From Deltaproteobacteria bacterium (GTDB lineage: Bacteria > Desulfobacterota > Anaeroferrophillalia > Anaeroferrophillales > Tharpellaceae): a stretch of 27,688 nucleotides of DNA. The notes under the pieces are model-generated. The model was given only the letters and a program-made list of their open reading frames with translations, did no database searches and was not told where the DNA came from. Below, piece by piece: positions 1-6,461 of this stretch. The DNA is taken from NCBI GenBank assembly GCA_030633185.1, contig DAOVTG010000005.1:1-27688 (forward strand). Reading direction: 5' to 3'. The translations under genes were made by a program, and so were the position numbers. Within the stretch, counting starts at the first letter, position 1; every line of letters begins with the position of its first letter.

Positions 1-59
1 TTACACATTATTTGAAAAAAGGTGAAGGGCCGCCACTGATATTGATTCATTGACTTTTT

Positions 60-334
60 GTAACTATTCAGGTGCCTCCCTGCAAACTACCGGGGCTAGG
101 AGGCTGTCCGAGAATAGGATTTTTTTCAAATAAGCACAGGCATACACCTAGTATTCCGAGCATTATTTTCAAAAAATAACGCCGAGCTGGGGAAAAAAGA
201 CGTTCTCGGACAGCCTCCTAGGGTCATTGCTGGCACAAGGTGCGTCAGCACCCCAGCTTTGACCCCGTTTATGAGGGCGAAGCAGAGTTCACCGCTATTT
301 GTTATAACTTTACGGAGGACACCTGAATAGTTAC
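60..334 (+). mobile_element. IS66-type MITE, copy 1, interrupted by a second MITE
   Basis: The ends are inverted repeats: GTAACTATTCAGGTG at 60-74 and CACCTGAATAGTTAC at 320-334, extending to about 20 bp with one inserted base. The flanking octamers GACTTTTT (52-59) and GATTTTTT (335-342) agree at 7 of 8 positions and look like a mutated target duplication. IS66-family elements are known for ends that begin GTAA and for 8-bp duplications, so this is probably a non-autonomous IS66 relative with no transposase. Without the nested insert at 96-221 it is about 150 bp, the same size as the copies at 4300-4451 and 10960-11111. The family assignment is inference from end sequence and duplication length. 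Confidence 0.7.
96..221. mobile_element. Nested 126-bp MITE with 19-bp terminal inverted repeats
   Basis: CTAGGAGGCTGTCCGAGAA at 96-114 is perfectly repeated in inverse orientation at 203-221. The element interrupts the IS66-type MITE exactly between its left arm and its central hairpin, as comparison with the uninterrupted copy at 10960-11111 shows. The outermost CTAG on both sides may be a duplicated target tetranucleotide rather than part of the ends. The interior has no credible gene. The parent transposase family is not identified. Confidence 0.7.
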
Positions 335-445
335 GATTTTTTGAACATTCATTAGTCCCACAGTGTCGGTCGTATCTTTTCGACAACATGTCAGGGCGAC
401 ATGGATTAATTGAAATATTATATAATCGCAAAAAACAACCTGGTC

Positions 446-488
446 CAAAAACCAGAAATGGCCGCTTTCAGTGAAGAAAACGACCATT
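446..488 (-). terminator. Terminator of the tRNA-Asn gene
   Basis: On the minus strand, 9 nt beyond the tRNA CCA end, a 13-bp stem (arms 476-488 and 457-469, two G-U pairs, 6-nt loop) is followed after a few bases by a run of five T (plus-strand A run 447-451). This fits a factor-independent terminator, although the T run is short and not immediately adjacent. Confidence 0.5.
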
Positions 489-496
489 TTGATATC

Positions 497-572
497 TGGC
501 TCCCCGGGACGGGCTCGAACCGCCGACCTAGTGGTTAACAGCCACCCGCTCTACCAACTGAGCTACCGAGGA
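497..572 (-). tRNA. tRNA-Asn (anticodon GTT), CCA encoded
   Basis: Read on the minus strand, the sequence folds as a complete cloverleaf. It has a 7-bp acceptor stem TCCTCGG/CCGGGGA (566-572 with 501-507), a D arm containing AGTTGGTA, an anticodon stem with loop CTGTTAA, and a T arm with TTCGAGC. The anticodon GTT lies at 537-539. Discriminator base G (500) is followed by a genomically encoded CCA (497-499). The sequence closely resembles bacterial tRNA-Asn. It is a single gene with its own promoter and terminator. Confidence 0.96.
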
Positions 573-585
573 ACAAAGTGAGGGG

Positions 586-614
586 CTTATAGCTTAGAGG
601 CGTTGGGCTGTCAA
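586..614 (-). promoter_or_regulatory. Sigma-70 promoter of the tRNA-Asn gene
   Basis: On the minus strand a perfect -35 box TTGACA (609-614) is separated by exactly 17 bp from a -10 box TATAAG (586-591). The -10 box ends 13 bp before the mature tRNA 5' end. The segment after the -10 is C-rich (CCCCTC), like the GC-rich discriminators of stringently controlled stable-RNA promoters. Confidence 0.8.
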
Positions 615-878
615 GTTTTTTTTGCTTATTTGTGGACTTTATCAATCCCGGAAACGACCTGCTAGATGAACCACAAGTCTGAAAAAAAGATCTCTGATAA
701 CAGCCGACAAGGTGCGGATCAAAACGGCCTGAAACTCCGTGAAAAGCTCTTAAAAGTTGACAAGGCGACCGACAATTGAGTATGTAGTGCCGTGAAGAAA
801 GTTGAAAACATTGAAAGCCCCAAAGGGCATCGCTTCGCCCTGTTTCTCAGATAGATAGCAGAAAAGGATTTAACGACC
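615..878. other. Intergenic region between the tRNA promoter and the crotonase gene
   Basis: No convincing gene, RNA or strong promoter is visible. A 37-codon open frame (666-779, plus strand, ATG to TGA) encodes a hydrophilic lysine-rich peptide without a clear ribosome binding site and is not called as a gene. Around 815-842 there is a short GC-rich repeat-like stretch. The crotonase gene that follows has an AAGGA ribosome binding site just upstream of its ATG. Confidence 0.5.
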
Positions 879-1670
879 ATGCAAAAAACTGTAACAATTG
901 AAAAAACAGATGGTTGTGCCCGTTTGCGTCTGAATCAACCGAAAAAAGCCAACGTCTATAGTCCTGAAATGGCGATAGAGCTCTGGGATGCCGTCCGCAG
1001 TCTGCGTTGGGATGATGAGGTTAAAGCCGTACTTCTTGAAGCCGAAGGGCCGATATTTTCCGGTGGCGGTGATCTCTTAAGTTTTCAGCGGGGCCTTGAC
1101 CAAGGCAACATTTCCGACACCATTGAAAAACTTTCAGCCACTTTAAATTCCACGGTTCTGGCCCTGCGCCGGATGGACAAAATATTTGTCTCTCTGGTTG
1201 ACGGCGTTTGTGCCGGAGCCGGTGTGGGTCTGGCCCTGGCGGCTGATATCAGCCTGGCTACGGAAAATGCTCTTTTTGTTGCCGGTTACATCGGCATTGC
1301 TGCGGTTCCCGACGGAGGCAGCAGTTTTGCCGTTATTGAAGCTCTGGGCCGCCCGCGAGCCGCTGATTTTTTTCTTACCAATGGCCGGATTGATGGCGCT
1401 AAAGCGGCCGAGATTGGTTTGGTCAGCCGTTTTGTCAAGAGCAGCGAAGCTCAGGAAGTAGCTTTAGAACTGGTTCACTCTTTAAGTCGCGGCCCCCGCC
1501 GGGCACAGGCCTTAACCAAAGATTTACTGGCTAAAGCACCAGGACTATCGTTGGCCGAATATCTCGAAAATGAGCGTCAGGGAATCATCGCCGCTTCAGG
1601 AACCCGTGACTTCGGCATTGGCGTCAGCGCTTTTCTGAAAAAAGAAAAACTCGAATTTTGTGGCGAGTAA
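879..1670 (+). CDS. Enoyl-CoA hydratase/isomerase (crotonase) family protein
   Basis: A 263-aa protein of ordinary crotonase length. The oxyanion-hole segments are visible as FSGGGDLLSF (about 60-69) and the Ala/Gly-rich GVCAGAGVGLALAADIS (109-125). In place of the usual hydratase glutamate region it has VPDGGSS (143-149). An acidic residue of this kind is typical of the isomerase branch (Eci/PaaG-like), so double-bond isomerisation of an enoyl-CoA is at least as likely as hydration. The protein is cytoplasmic with no signal peptide. The start is supported by AAGGA before the ATG. It is followed by the rml genes on the same strand, from which it is separated by a large hairpin, so it is probably not part of their operon. 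The substrate is unknown; a role in ring-cleavage beta-oxidation is possible but not shown by position. Confidence 0.85.
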   Translation: MQKTVTIEKTDGCARLRLNQPKKANVYSPEMAIELWDAVRSLRWDDEVKAVLLEAEGPIFSGGGDLLSFQRGLDQGNISDTIEKLSATLNSTVLALRRMDKIFVSLVDGVCAGAGVGLALAADISLATENALFVAGYIGIAAVPDGGSSFAVIEALGRPRAADFFLTNGRIDGAKAAEIGLVSRFVKSSEAQEVALELVHSLSRGPRRAQALTKDLLAKAPGLSLAEYLENERQGIIAASGTRDFGIGVSAFLKKEKLEFCGE

Positions 1671-1726
1671 AAAAAGATAAGCTCGTAAAAACGGGATGGC
1701 TAAGTTAAAATTTCGATAGACAAGAT

Positions 1727-1788
1727 GTTGTGGTTCTCCAGGCGCGAGACCATACATATAGTATGTCGAGTGTCTGGAGAACCACAAC
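1727..1788. repeat. Long inverted repeat (15-bp arms) upstream of rmlA
   Basis: GTTGTGGTTCTCCAG (1727-1741) is exactly inverted at 1774-1788, and the loop contains a second near-palindrome, CATAC-ATATA-GTATG (1751-1765). There is no T run, so it is not an ordinary terminator. Outside it, a degenerate CTCGTAAAAAC (1682-1692) and ACTTTTTACGACGCCAT (about 1805-1821) resemble the ends of the MITE at 4056-4187. The whole 1680-1821 stretch may therefore be a relative of that element with a different interior. Confidence 0.6.
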
Positions 1789-1843
1789 AACGCAGGATAT
1801 CGGAACTTTTTACGACGCCATAAAAAAAGGAGCAAGACCGGAC

Positions 1844-2725
1844 ATGCCTGTAACCAAAGGAATTATCCTGGCCGGCGGAGCCGGCAGCCGACTCTACCCG
1901 CTGACCAAAGTGGCCAGCAAACAGTTGATGCCGATCTACGACAAACCCATGATCTACTACCCTTTATCAACCATCATGATGGCTGGTATCCGCGAGGTTC
2001 TGCTCATCTCAACCCCGCATGATCTGCCCCGCTTTAAAGATCTTTTAGGTGACGGTTCTGATCTTGGCATTGAAATCTCATACACCGCCCAGGAACGTCC
2101 TGAAGGGATTGCCCAGGCTTTTATCTTAGGCCGCGAGTTCATTGACCGAAAGCCGGTCTGCCTGATTCTCGGCGACAATATCTTCTACGGCAAGACTCAT
2201 TTCCTCGATTCGATCCGCGATTTTTCCAACGGGGCCTTGGTCTACGGTTACAATGTTAAAGATCCGGAGCGCTACGGCGTCGTTGAATTCGACCGGGACG
2301 GCCACGCCATCAGCCTGGAGGAGAAACCGCTGCAACCAAAGTCCAATTTTGCAGTTCCCGGACTTTACGTCTACGACCATCAGGTTGCCGACCTTGCCGC
2401 CGCCATGCAGCCTTCGGCCCGCGGTGAACTGGAGATTACCGACCTTAACCGTATCTACCTTGAAAAAAATGAGCTCCAGGTCAGAAAGATCGGCCGCGGC
2501 GTCGCCTGGCTCGATACCGGCACTCATCAGAGCCTGCTCGAAGCGAGCCACTTCATCGGCACTTTGGAGCAACGCCAGGGTCTGAAATTCGGCTGCCTCG
2601 AAGAGGTCGCCTGGCACATGGGTTTTATCGACCAAAATGGTCTGGAAAAAGCCCTGCAAAAGATGCCGAACTCCCCCTACCGAGACTATCTTGAAGACAT
2701 TTTACAGGAAGAGAGAGAACTTTAG
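1844..2725 (+). CDS. rmlA: Glucose-1-phosphate thymidylyltransferase
   Basis: Transfers dTMP from dTTP to glucose 1-phosphate, giving dTDP-glucose, the first step of dTDP-L-rhamnose and related deoxysugar synthesis for surface polysaccharide. The nucleotide-binding signature LAGGAGSRLYPLT (9-21) is followed by KQLMPIYDKPM and, near residue 110, the metal-binding LGDN. The frame is open further upstream, but ATG at 1844 has an AAAAAGGAG ribosome binding site and gives 293 aa, the normal RmlA length. The upstream extension would translate a hairpin repeat. rmlB follows after a 258-bp spacer; rmlC and rmlD are not in the window. Confidence 0.96.
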   Translation: MPVTKGIILAGGAGSRLYPLTKVASKQLMPIYDKPMIYYPLSTIMMAGIREVLLISTPHDLPRFKDLLGDGSDLGIEISYTAQERPEGIAQAFILGREFIDRKPVCLILGDNIFYGKTHFLDSIRDFSNGALVYGYNVKDPERYGVVEFDRDGHAISLEEKPLQPKSNFAVPGLYVYDHQVADLAAAMQPSARGELEITDLNRIYLEKNELQVRKIGRGVAWLDTGTHQSLLEASHFIGTLEQRQGLKFGCLEEVAWHMGFIDQNGLEKALQKMPNSPYRDYLEDILQEEREL

Positions 2726-2749
2726 AACAACAACCCCAATTCAAGAGTT

Positions 2750-2930
2750 AAGTTACATCGGATAGCGGCGAACTTTGCTCGCCGTGAGCGTAGCGAGGAA
2801 GTGCCCTTGGGATGCGCCCTGCTTCGCTGGGGGGTCACATCTTGACAAAGGCTGTTGGATTGTCCTTGGCAAAAGCGAATATTTCGATACGCCTTCGTCA
2901 AGAAATGACCCCAATCCCGGCAACTTGAAA
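2750..2930 (-). repeat. Degenerate copy 2 of the IS66-type MITE
   Basis: The spacer between rmlA and rmlB has blocks of the MITE family in reverse orientation. Near 2763 there is AGCGGCGAACTTTGCTCGCC, and near 2905 ATGACCCCAATC followed by a CAACTTGAA stretch. The middle is replaced by unrelated GC-rich sequence, and the terminal GTAAC repeats are lost or eroded. It is an old, disrupted insertion. No gene is apparent. Confidence 0.5.
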
Positions 2931-2983
2931 ACAAAGCCGAATATTTACGACTTGAGTAAATAGATAAAAAAGGATTAGAAACC

Positions 2984-4039
2984 ATGAGAACAATCTTAGT
3001 TACCGGCGGACTCGGTTTTATCGGCTCCAATTTTATCCGCCTGCTGCTTGACAATTTCTCTGACTATAAGGTTATCAACCTCGATGCCGTCACCTACGCC
3101 GGTAATCCGAAGAACCTTACGGAGATTGAAACTGACTCCCGCTACCTCTTTGTTCATGGCGATATCGGCAACCGGGAACTGATCGATGACCTATTGAAGA
3201 GAGAGAAACCGAATTTTATCGTCAATTTTGCCGCCGAATCCCATGTTGACCGCAGTATTACCGGGCCGGCCGCCTTTATTGAGACTAACATTGTCGGCAC
3301 CTTTACGATGCTTGAAGCTTTTCGGGCTTACTGTACAGCTGGCCACAAGTGCCGTTTTCTTCAGGTCTCAACCGATGAGGTCTACGGCTCCCTGGGAGCG
3401 GAAGGCTACTTTACCGAAACCACTCCCTACAGCCCCAACAGCCCCTACGCGGCGAGCAAAGCTTCGGCCGACCACCTGGTTCGGGCCTATCATCACACCT
3501 ACAAACTCGACACCTTGATCACCAACTGTTCTAACAATTACGGCCCCTATCAGTTTCCCGAAAAACTGATCCCACTGATGATCAGCAACGCCCTTGAAGG
3601 CCGCGACCTGCCGGTCTATGGGGACGGAAAGAATATCCGCGACTGGCTCTATGTCGAGGATCATTGCCGGGCTCTGGAACTGGTAATGAGAACTGCAAAA
3701 ACAAACGAAACCTACAATATCGGCGGCCACAATGAGATGGAGAATATCGAGTTGGTCAAACTTTTATGCCGGTCTCTGGATCGCCGTCTCGGCCCTTTAC
3801 CGGATGGCCGCGCCCGCGAAACCCTGATCACGTTTGTCGGTGATCGCCAGGGACACGACCAACGCTATGCAATTGATGCGGAAAAGATCAAGCAAGATTT
3901 AGATTGGGAGCCGCAAACCGATCTGGTCAAAGGCATGGAGATGACGATTGACTGGTATCTCGACAATCAGGAGTGGCTCAATCAAGTCCGAGATGGAAGT
4001 TATCAGAAGTATTATCAGGAAATGTACGACAAACGTTAA
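2984..4039 (+). CDS. rmlB: dTDP-glucose 4,6-dehydratase
   Basis: Converts dTDP-glucose to dTDP-4-keto-6-deoxyglucose with bound NAD+. It is a 351-aa extended-SDR protein. The N-terminal nucleotide-binding motif is TGGLGFIGSNF (7-17), the catalytic Thr130-Asp131-Glu132 lies in STDEVYG (129-135), and the Tyr155/Lys159 pair lies in YAASK. Length and motifs match RmlB closely. The ATG follows an AAAAAGGA ribosome binding site. Together with rmlA it supplies a deoxysugar precursor. The remaining rhamnose genes must lie elsewhere, or the intermediate goes to another sugar. Confidence 0.96.
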   Translation: MRTILVTGGLGFIGSNFIRLLLDNFSDYKVINLDAVTYAGNPKNLTEIETDSRYLFVHGDIGNRELIDDLLKREKPNFIVNFAAESHVDRSITGPAAFIETNIVGTFTMLEAFRAYCTAGHKCRFLQVSTDEVYGSLGAEGYFTETTPYSPNSPYAASKASADHLVRAYHHTYKLDTLITNCSNNYGPYQFPEKLIPLMISNALEGRDLPVYGDGKNIRDWLYVEDHCRALELVMRTAKTNETYNIGGHNEMENIELVKLLCRSLDRRLGPLPDGRARETLITFVGDRQGHDQRYAIDAEKIKQDLDWEPQTDLVKGMEMTIDWYLDNQEWLNQVRDGSYQKYYQEMYDKR

Positions 4040-4055
4040 TTGCTAATGAATCTTT

Positions 4056-4187
4056 GATGGCGTCGTAAAAAGTCCACAAAGTCCTTAAATCGTCATTCCG
4101 GCGAAAGCCGGAATCCAGTTAATTCAATAACTTCTGGATACCGGCGTTCGCCGGTATGACGGTTATGAAACTTTTTACGAAGCCATC
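4056..4187. mobile_element. Palindromic MITE (132 bp) with 7-bp target duplication
   Basis: The terminal inverted repeats GATGGCGTCGTAAAAAGT (4056-4073) and ACTTTTTACGAAGCCATC (4170-4187) differ at one position. They enclose a second pair of palindromes built on CGTCATTCCGGCGAAAGCCG and its inverse. The heptamer AATCTTT occurs immediately on both sides (4049-4055 and 4188-4194), consistent with target-site duplication. It has no coding capacity. From memory, repeats of this type are frequent in Desulfobacterota intergenic regions. Confidence 0.75.
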
Positions 4188-4299
4188 AATCTTTACGTAA
4201 AACGGCCAAATTTTTTAGCCACAAGCCCTTCACAGGTTTTGAAGATTTTGTTCGTCTTTGTCTGTGTGCGTCTGAGGCTAATATTTGAATTGATGATTG

Positions 4300-4451
4300 G
4301 TAACTATTCAGGTACCCACCATAAAGCCATAATAAATAGCGGCGAACATTGCTTCGCCCTCATAAACGGGGTCAAAGCTGGGGTGCTGACGCACCTTATG
4401 CCAGCAATGACCCCAATCCAGACAGTTTGCAAACGGCATCTGAATTGTTAC
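4300..4451 (-). mobile_element. IS66-type MITE, copy 3, with perfect 8-bp target duplication
   Basis: The left end GTAACTATTCAGGT (4300-4313) and the right end ending CTGAATTGTTAC (4451) form the terminal inverted repeats. The octamer GATGATTG is present exactly outside both ends (4292-4299 and 4452-4459). Length is 152 bp with no gene. The orientation is opposite to the copies at 60 and 10960. Directly beyond the right duplication lies AATAGTTAC, which looks like the end of another copy, so this copy may have landed beside or inside an older one. Confidence 0.8.
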
Positions 4452-4516
4452 GATGATTGAATAGTTACGATTTGTTTCGTTGGCTTGCCTGATTCCGGTT
4501 GTGCCAGGTTACTCTC

Positions 4517-5443
4517 TTATAGCGCGACATTGAGATTCTGTTTGGTTCTGATAATACAATCAACAAAATCACATATTTCCGGTTTTAAGCTTTGCCGCTT
4601 GTTCAAAACGATGGCAATATCCAAGAAAAACTGATGTTCCCCCAGATCAACCTGTTTAATCAGGCCATCCGCCAACTCTTTGCGAATCTTCGTTCGCGTG
4701 AGAAAACCTATTCCCTTTCCCTCCATAATCAATTCCTTGACCAGATCCGGGCTTTCGCACTCAATACTCACCGGCAGGGCAATGCCCTTTTTTTTAAATT
4801 CTCTAAGTATGTACTTTCGAGTCCCCGACTGATCATCCCGCATGACAAATTTCTCACTCTGCAAATCTTTAAGCAAAATGCACTTTTGTCTTTGCAAATG
4901 ATGATCCGGGGTTGAAAGCAGAAGAACTTCTTCCTGCCCCAGATGGTGCACCTGAAAACTCCTCAGGGAGAGCTTTTTCCAAAGTGCCATGACCACAATG
5001 TCAACATTGTTCTGTCTCAAGCTTTCAAGCAGAGAGATCGAACTTTCCGAGACTACCTTGATGTGACACTGGGAATTAGGACCGGTATAGTTTTCGAAAA
5101 TATACGGCAAAATAAACTTACCATAAGTTGGAGTGGTGCCGATCGTAATATGGGCCTGCTTTTCAGCCCCCATCTTTTTCAGTTCGGCTTCGGCCTTATC
5201 CAGTAATTTAAAAATCTTATCAAGATATTCATAGAGTTTCCTACCTTCAGCCGTCGGCAAAATCTTTTTACAACTGTTTTTCTCGATCAATTTTATATCA
5301 CAACAGCTCTCAAGTTTTTTGATCTGCATTGAGACCGCTGGCTGAGAAATAAAAAGTTTTTTTGCCGCCGTTGATATATTATGATTATGAATCGCTTCAT
5401 AAAAATAATAAAGTTGTTTAAGATTGTCTTTCAATATTGACAT
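4517..5443 (-). CDS. LysR-family transcriptional regulator (aromatic cluster)
   Basis: A 308-aa LysR-type regulator. It has an N-terminal winged helix-turn-helix (about 20-41, containing STAAKKLFISQPAVSMQIKKL) and a C-terminal periplasmic-binding-protein-like effector domain. It is transcribed away from the gene at 5655, leaving a 211-bp divergent control region with a long imperfect palindrome at 5484-5513, the usual LysR arrangement. By position it probably controls the downstream aromatic cluster in response to a phenolic or pathway intermediate, but the effector cannot be read from sequence. The ribosome binding site is weak, as is common for autoregulated LysR genes. Its HTH resembles that of the second LysR protein at 20645-21538. 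Confidence 0.93.
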   Translation of the reverse strand: MSILKDNLKQLYYFYEAIHNHNISTAAKKLFISQPAVSMQIKKLESCCDIKLIEKNSCKKILPTAEGRKLYEYLDKIFKLLDKAEAELKKMGAEKQAHITIGTTPTYGKFILPYIFENYTGPNSQCHIKVVSESSISLLESLRQNNVDIVVMALWKKLSLRSFQVHHLGQEEVLLLSTPDHHLQRQKCILLKDLQSEKFVMRDDQSGTRKYILREFKKKGIALPVSIECESPDLVKELIMEGKGIGFLTRTKIRKELADGLIKQVDLGEHQFFLDIAIVLNKRQSLKPEICDFVDCIIRTKQNLNVAL

Positions 5444-5483
5444 ATTATCTAATAAATCAAGTGGTTACAGATTTATTTCACAC

Positions 5484-5513
5484 TTATATGCATAAGAAAA
5501 ACTTATGATATAA
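5484..5513. promoter_or_regulatory. Probable LysR operator
   Basis: In the divergent spacer, TTATATGCATAAG (5484-5496) and CTTATGATATAA (5502-5513) form a 12-bp inverted repeat with one unpaired G, spaced by AAAAA. The core CATAAG-N5-CTTATG is perfect. LysR proteins typically bind such interrupted palindromes in the spacer. A second inverted repeat, TTCTATG-N13-CATAGAA (5544-5570), lies closer to the gene at 5655 and could be an activation site. Confidence 0.55.
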
Positions 5514-5654
5514 ATCAGTTTAAATACCTTGTCTAAAATACTATTCTATGACACTATCAGCGCCATAGAAATAATTACATAATCGTATTAGAACCGTTTT
5601 ATATACACGATTAAAGAGAACTGTCAAATTAATTAATATTTTGAGGGTAAAAAA

Positions 5655-6299
5655 ATGAATGTACTTTATACTCAGCAATGGAATGTCGAAAGAGACAAAG
5701 AGGACGAATACCTTGCCTTCATAACTGAAAAATATAACCCCAAGATAACTTCTCTGGGACTACAAATTGTTGGCGGCTACTATGTCGAGGTGGGAGCCGG
5801 CCCGACTACTGTTGCCGTGTTCAGCACTGATAATATAAACCTGATAAATGAAATTGTGATCTCGGAGGGATTCCGCAAGATCACCAATGAACTCAATTTT
5901 TATATCAATAACCGAACCACAGCGCTGGGCTTTTCGACGGGAAGAGTCAGCAATGAACCCTATACCATCCAGGAGGGGGTCTGGAAGTGGAACCATTACT
6001 ACAATGTCAGGCCCAATAAGAAGGATGACTACAAACGCATCTTGGAACAGGTTGTAAAGGCCATAGGCAAATTAGATTTTGTCGAGCTCACCCAGGAGTG
6101 GCACATGCTTTATGGAGGCCGGGCTGATTACCTGCTGGAAATGACATTCAAGGATCCCATAGATGTTTCACGTTTGTTGAATAATCAAAAATTCAGAGAC
6201 CTCGAAAAAATGATAAAAAAAGAGTTGATCATCGACTACTCAAACCGGCTGATAAGATCCACGGAAAGATTCGACAAACCCCGCTGGATCACCTTGTAA
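5655..6299 (+). CDS. Duplicated alpha/beta-barrel-like (NIPSNAP/DABB-type) protein of unknown function
   Basis: A 214-aa soluble protein with a visible internal duplication. Residues about 5-105 and 113-214 share the same order: an aromatic-rich strand with W-N, a charged K-D/E-x-Y helix start, a strand near Gly-Gly, and a terminal E/Q-K-G-F-R helix ending near GR/ER. This layout suggests two fused ferredoxin-like halves as in NIPSNAP and dimeric alpha/beta-barrel proteins. The family assignment is by pattern only. It is the first gene after the LysR regulator and precedes phenylphosphate synthase, so it is probably co-regulated with phenol metabolism. No catalytic motif is recognisable; ligand binding or a stabilising subunit are possibilities. 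The ATG follows TTGAGGG. Confidence 0.75.
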   Translation: MNVLYTQQWNVERDKEDEYLAFITEKYNPKITSLGLQIVGGYYVEVGAGPTTVAVFSTDNINLINEIVISEGFRKITNELNFYINNRTTALGFSTGRVSNEPYTIQEGVWKWNHYYNVRPNKKDDYKRILEQVVKAIGKLDFVELTQEWHMLYGGRADYLLEMTFKDPIDVSRLLNNQKFRDLEKMIKKELIIDYSNRLIRSTERFDKPRWITL

Positions 6300-6324
6300 A
6301 TAAACAATTTATGTCTCGGTGCAG

Positions 6325-6374
6325 GGACAGACCTCCAGGCAGGGCTTCAGCCCGAGCCGGGCTGAGCTCTGTCC
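6325..6374. other. Hairpin-rich spacer before ppsA
   Basis: GGACAGA (6325-6331) pairs with TCTGTCC (6368-6374). Inside are two mutually exclusive hairpins, GGGCT/AGCCC (6342-6353) and TCAGCCC/GGGCTGA (6347-6353 with 6359-6365). There is no T run. Adjacent sequence at about 6386-6433 shares GGGCGAAGCAAAGTTCG with the IS66-type MITE family and may be a fragment of it. Confidence 0.4.
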
Positions 6375-6461
6375 TCTTGCGAAGCAGGGCGAAGCAAAGT
6401 TCGGTGCCTTCTGCATCAGCTTTATGGGACATCAATCACTGAATCTGGAGGAAGATGGGTT

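Noticed and set aside
230..250. TGGCAC...TGCG in the MITE core, resembling a sigma-54 promoter
   Set aside because: The GG and GC doublets are 8 bp apart instead of the required 10, and the bases are explained by the conserved hairpin.
126..487. Open frames on the minus strand through the first MITE region
   Set aside because: They run across terminal inverted repeats, a nested insertion and the tRNA terminator, and have no protein-like composition.
666..779. 37-codon open frame between the tRNA and the crotonase gene
   Set aside because: It has no clear ribosome binding site, no recognisable motif and a length that chance allows; not enough to call a gene without conservation data.
1730..1843. 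Longer N-terminus for rmlA beginning at the upstream ATG
   Set aside because: It would translate a hairpin repeat and give about 38 residues with no RmlA counterpart; the ATG at 1844 has the ribosome binding site.
2775..2963. 62-codon open frame in the rmlA-rmlB spacer
   Set aside because: It overlaps a degenerate MITE copy, and the peptide has no family resemblance.
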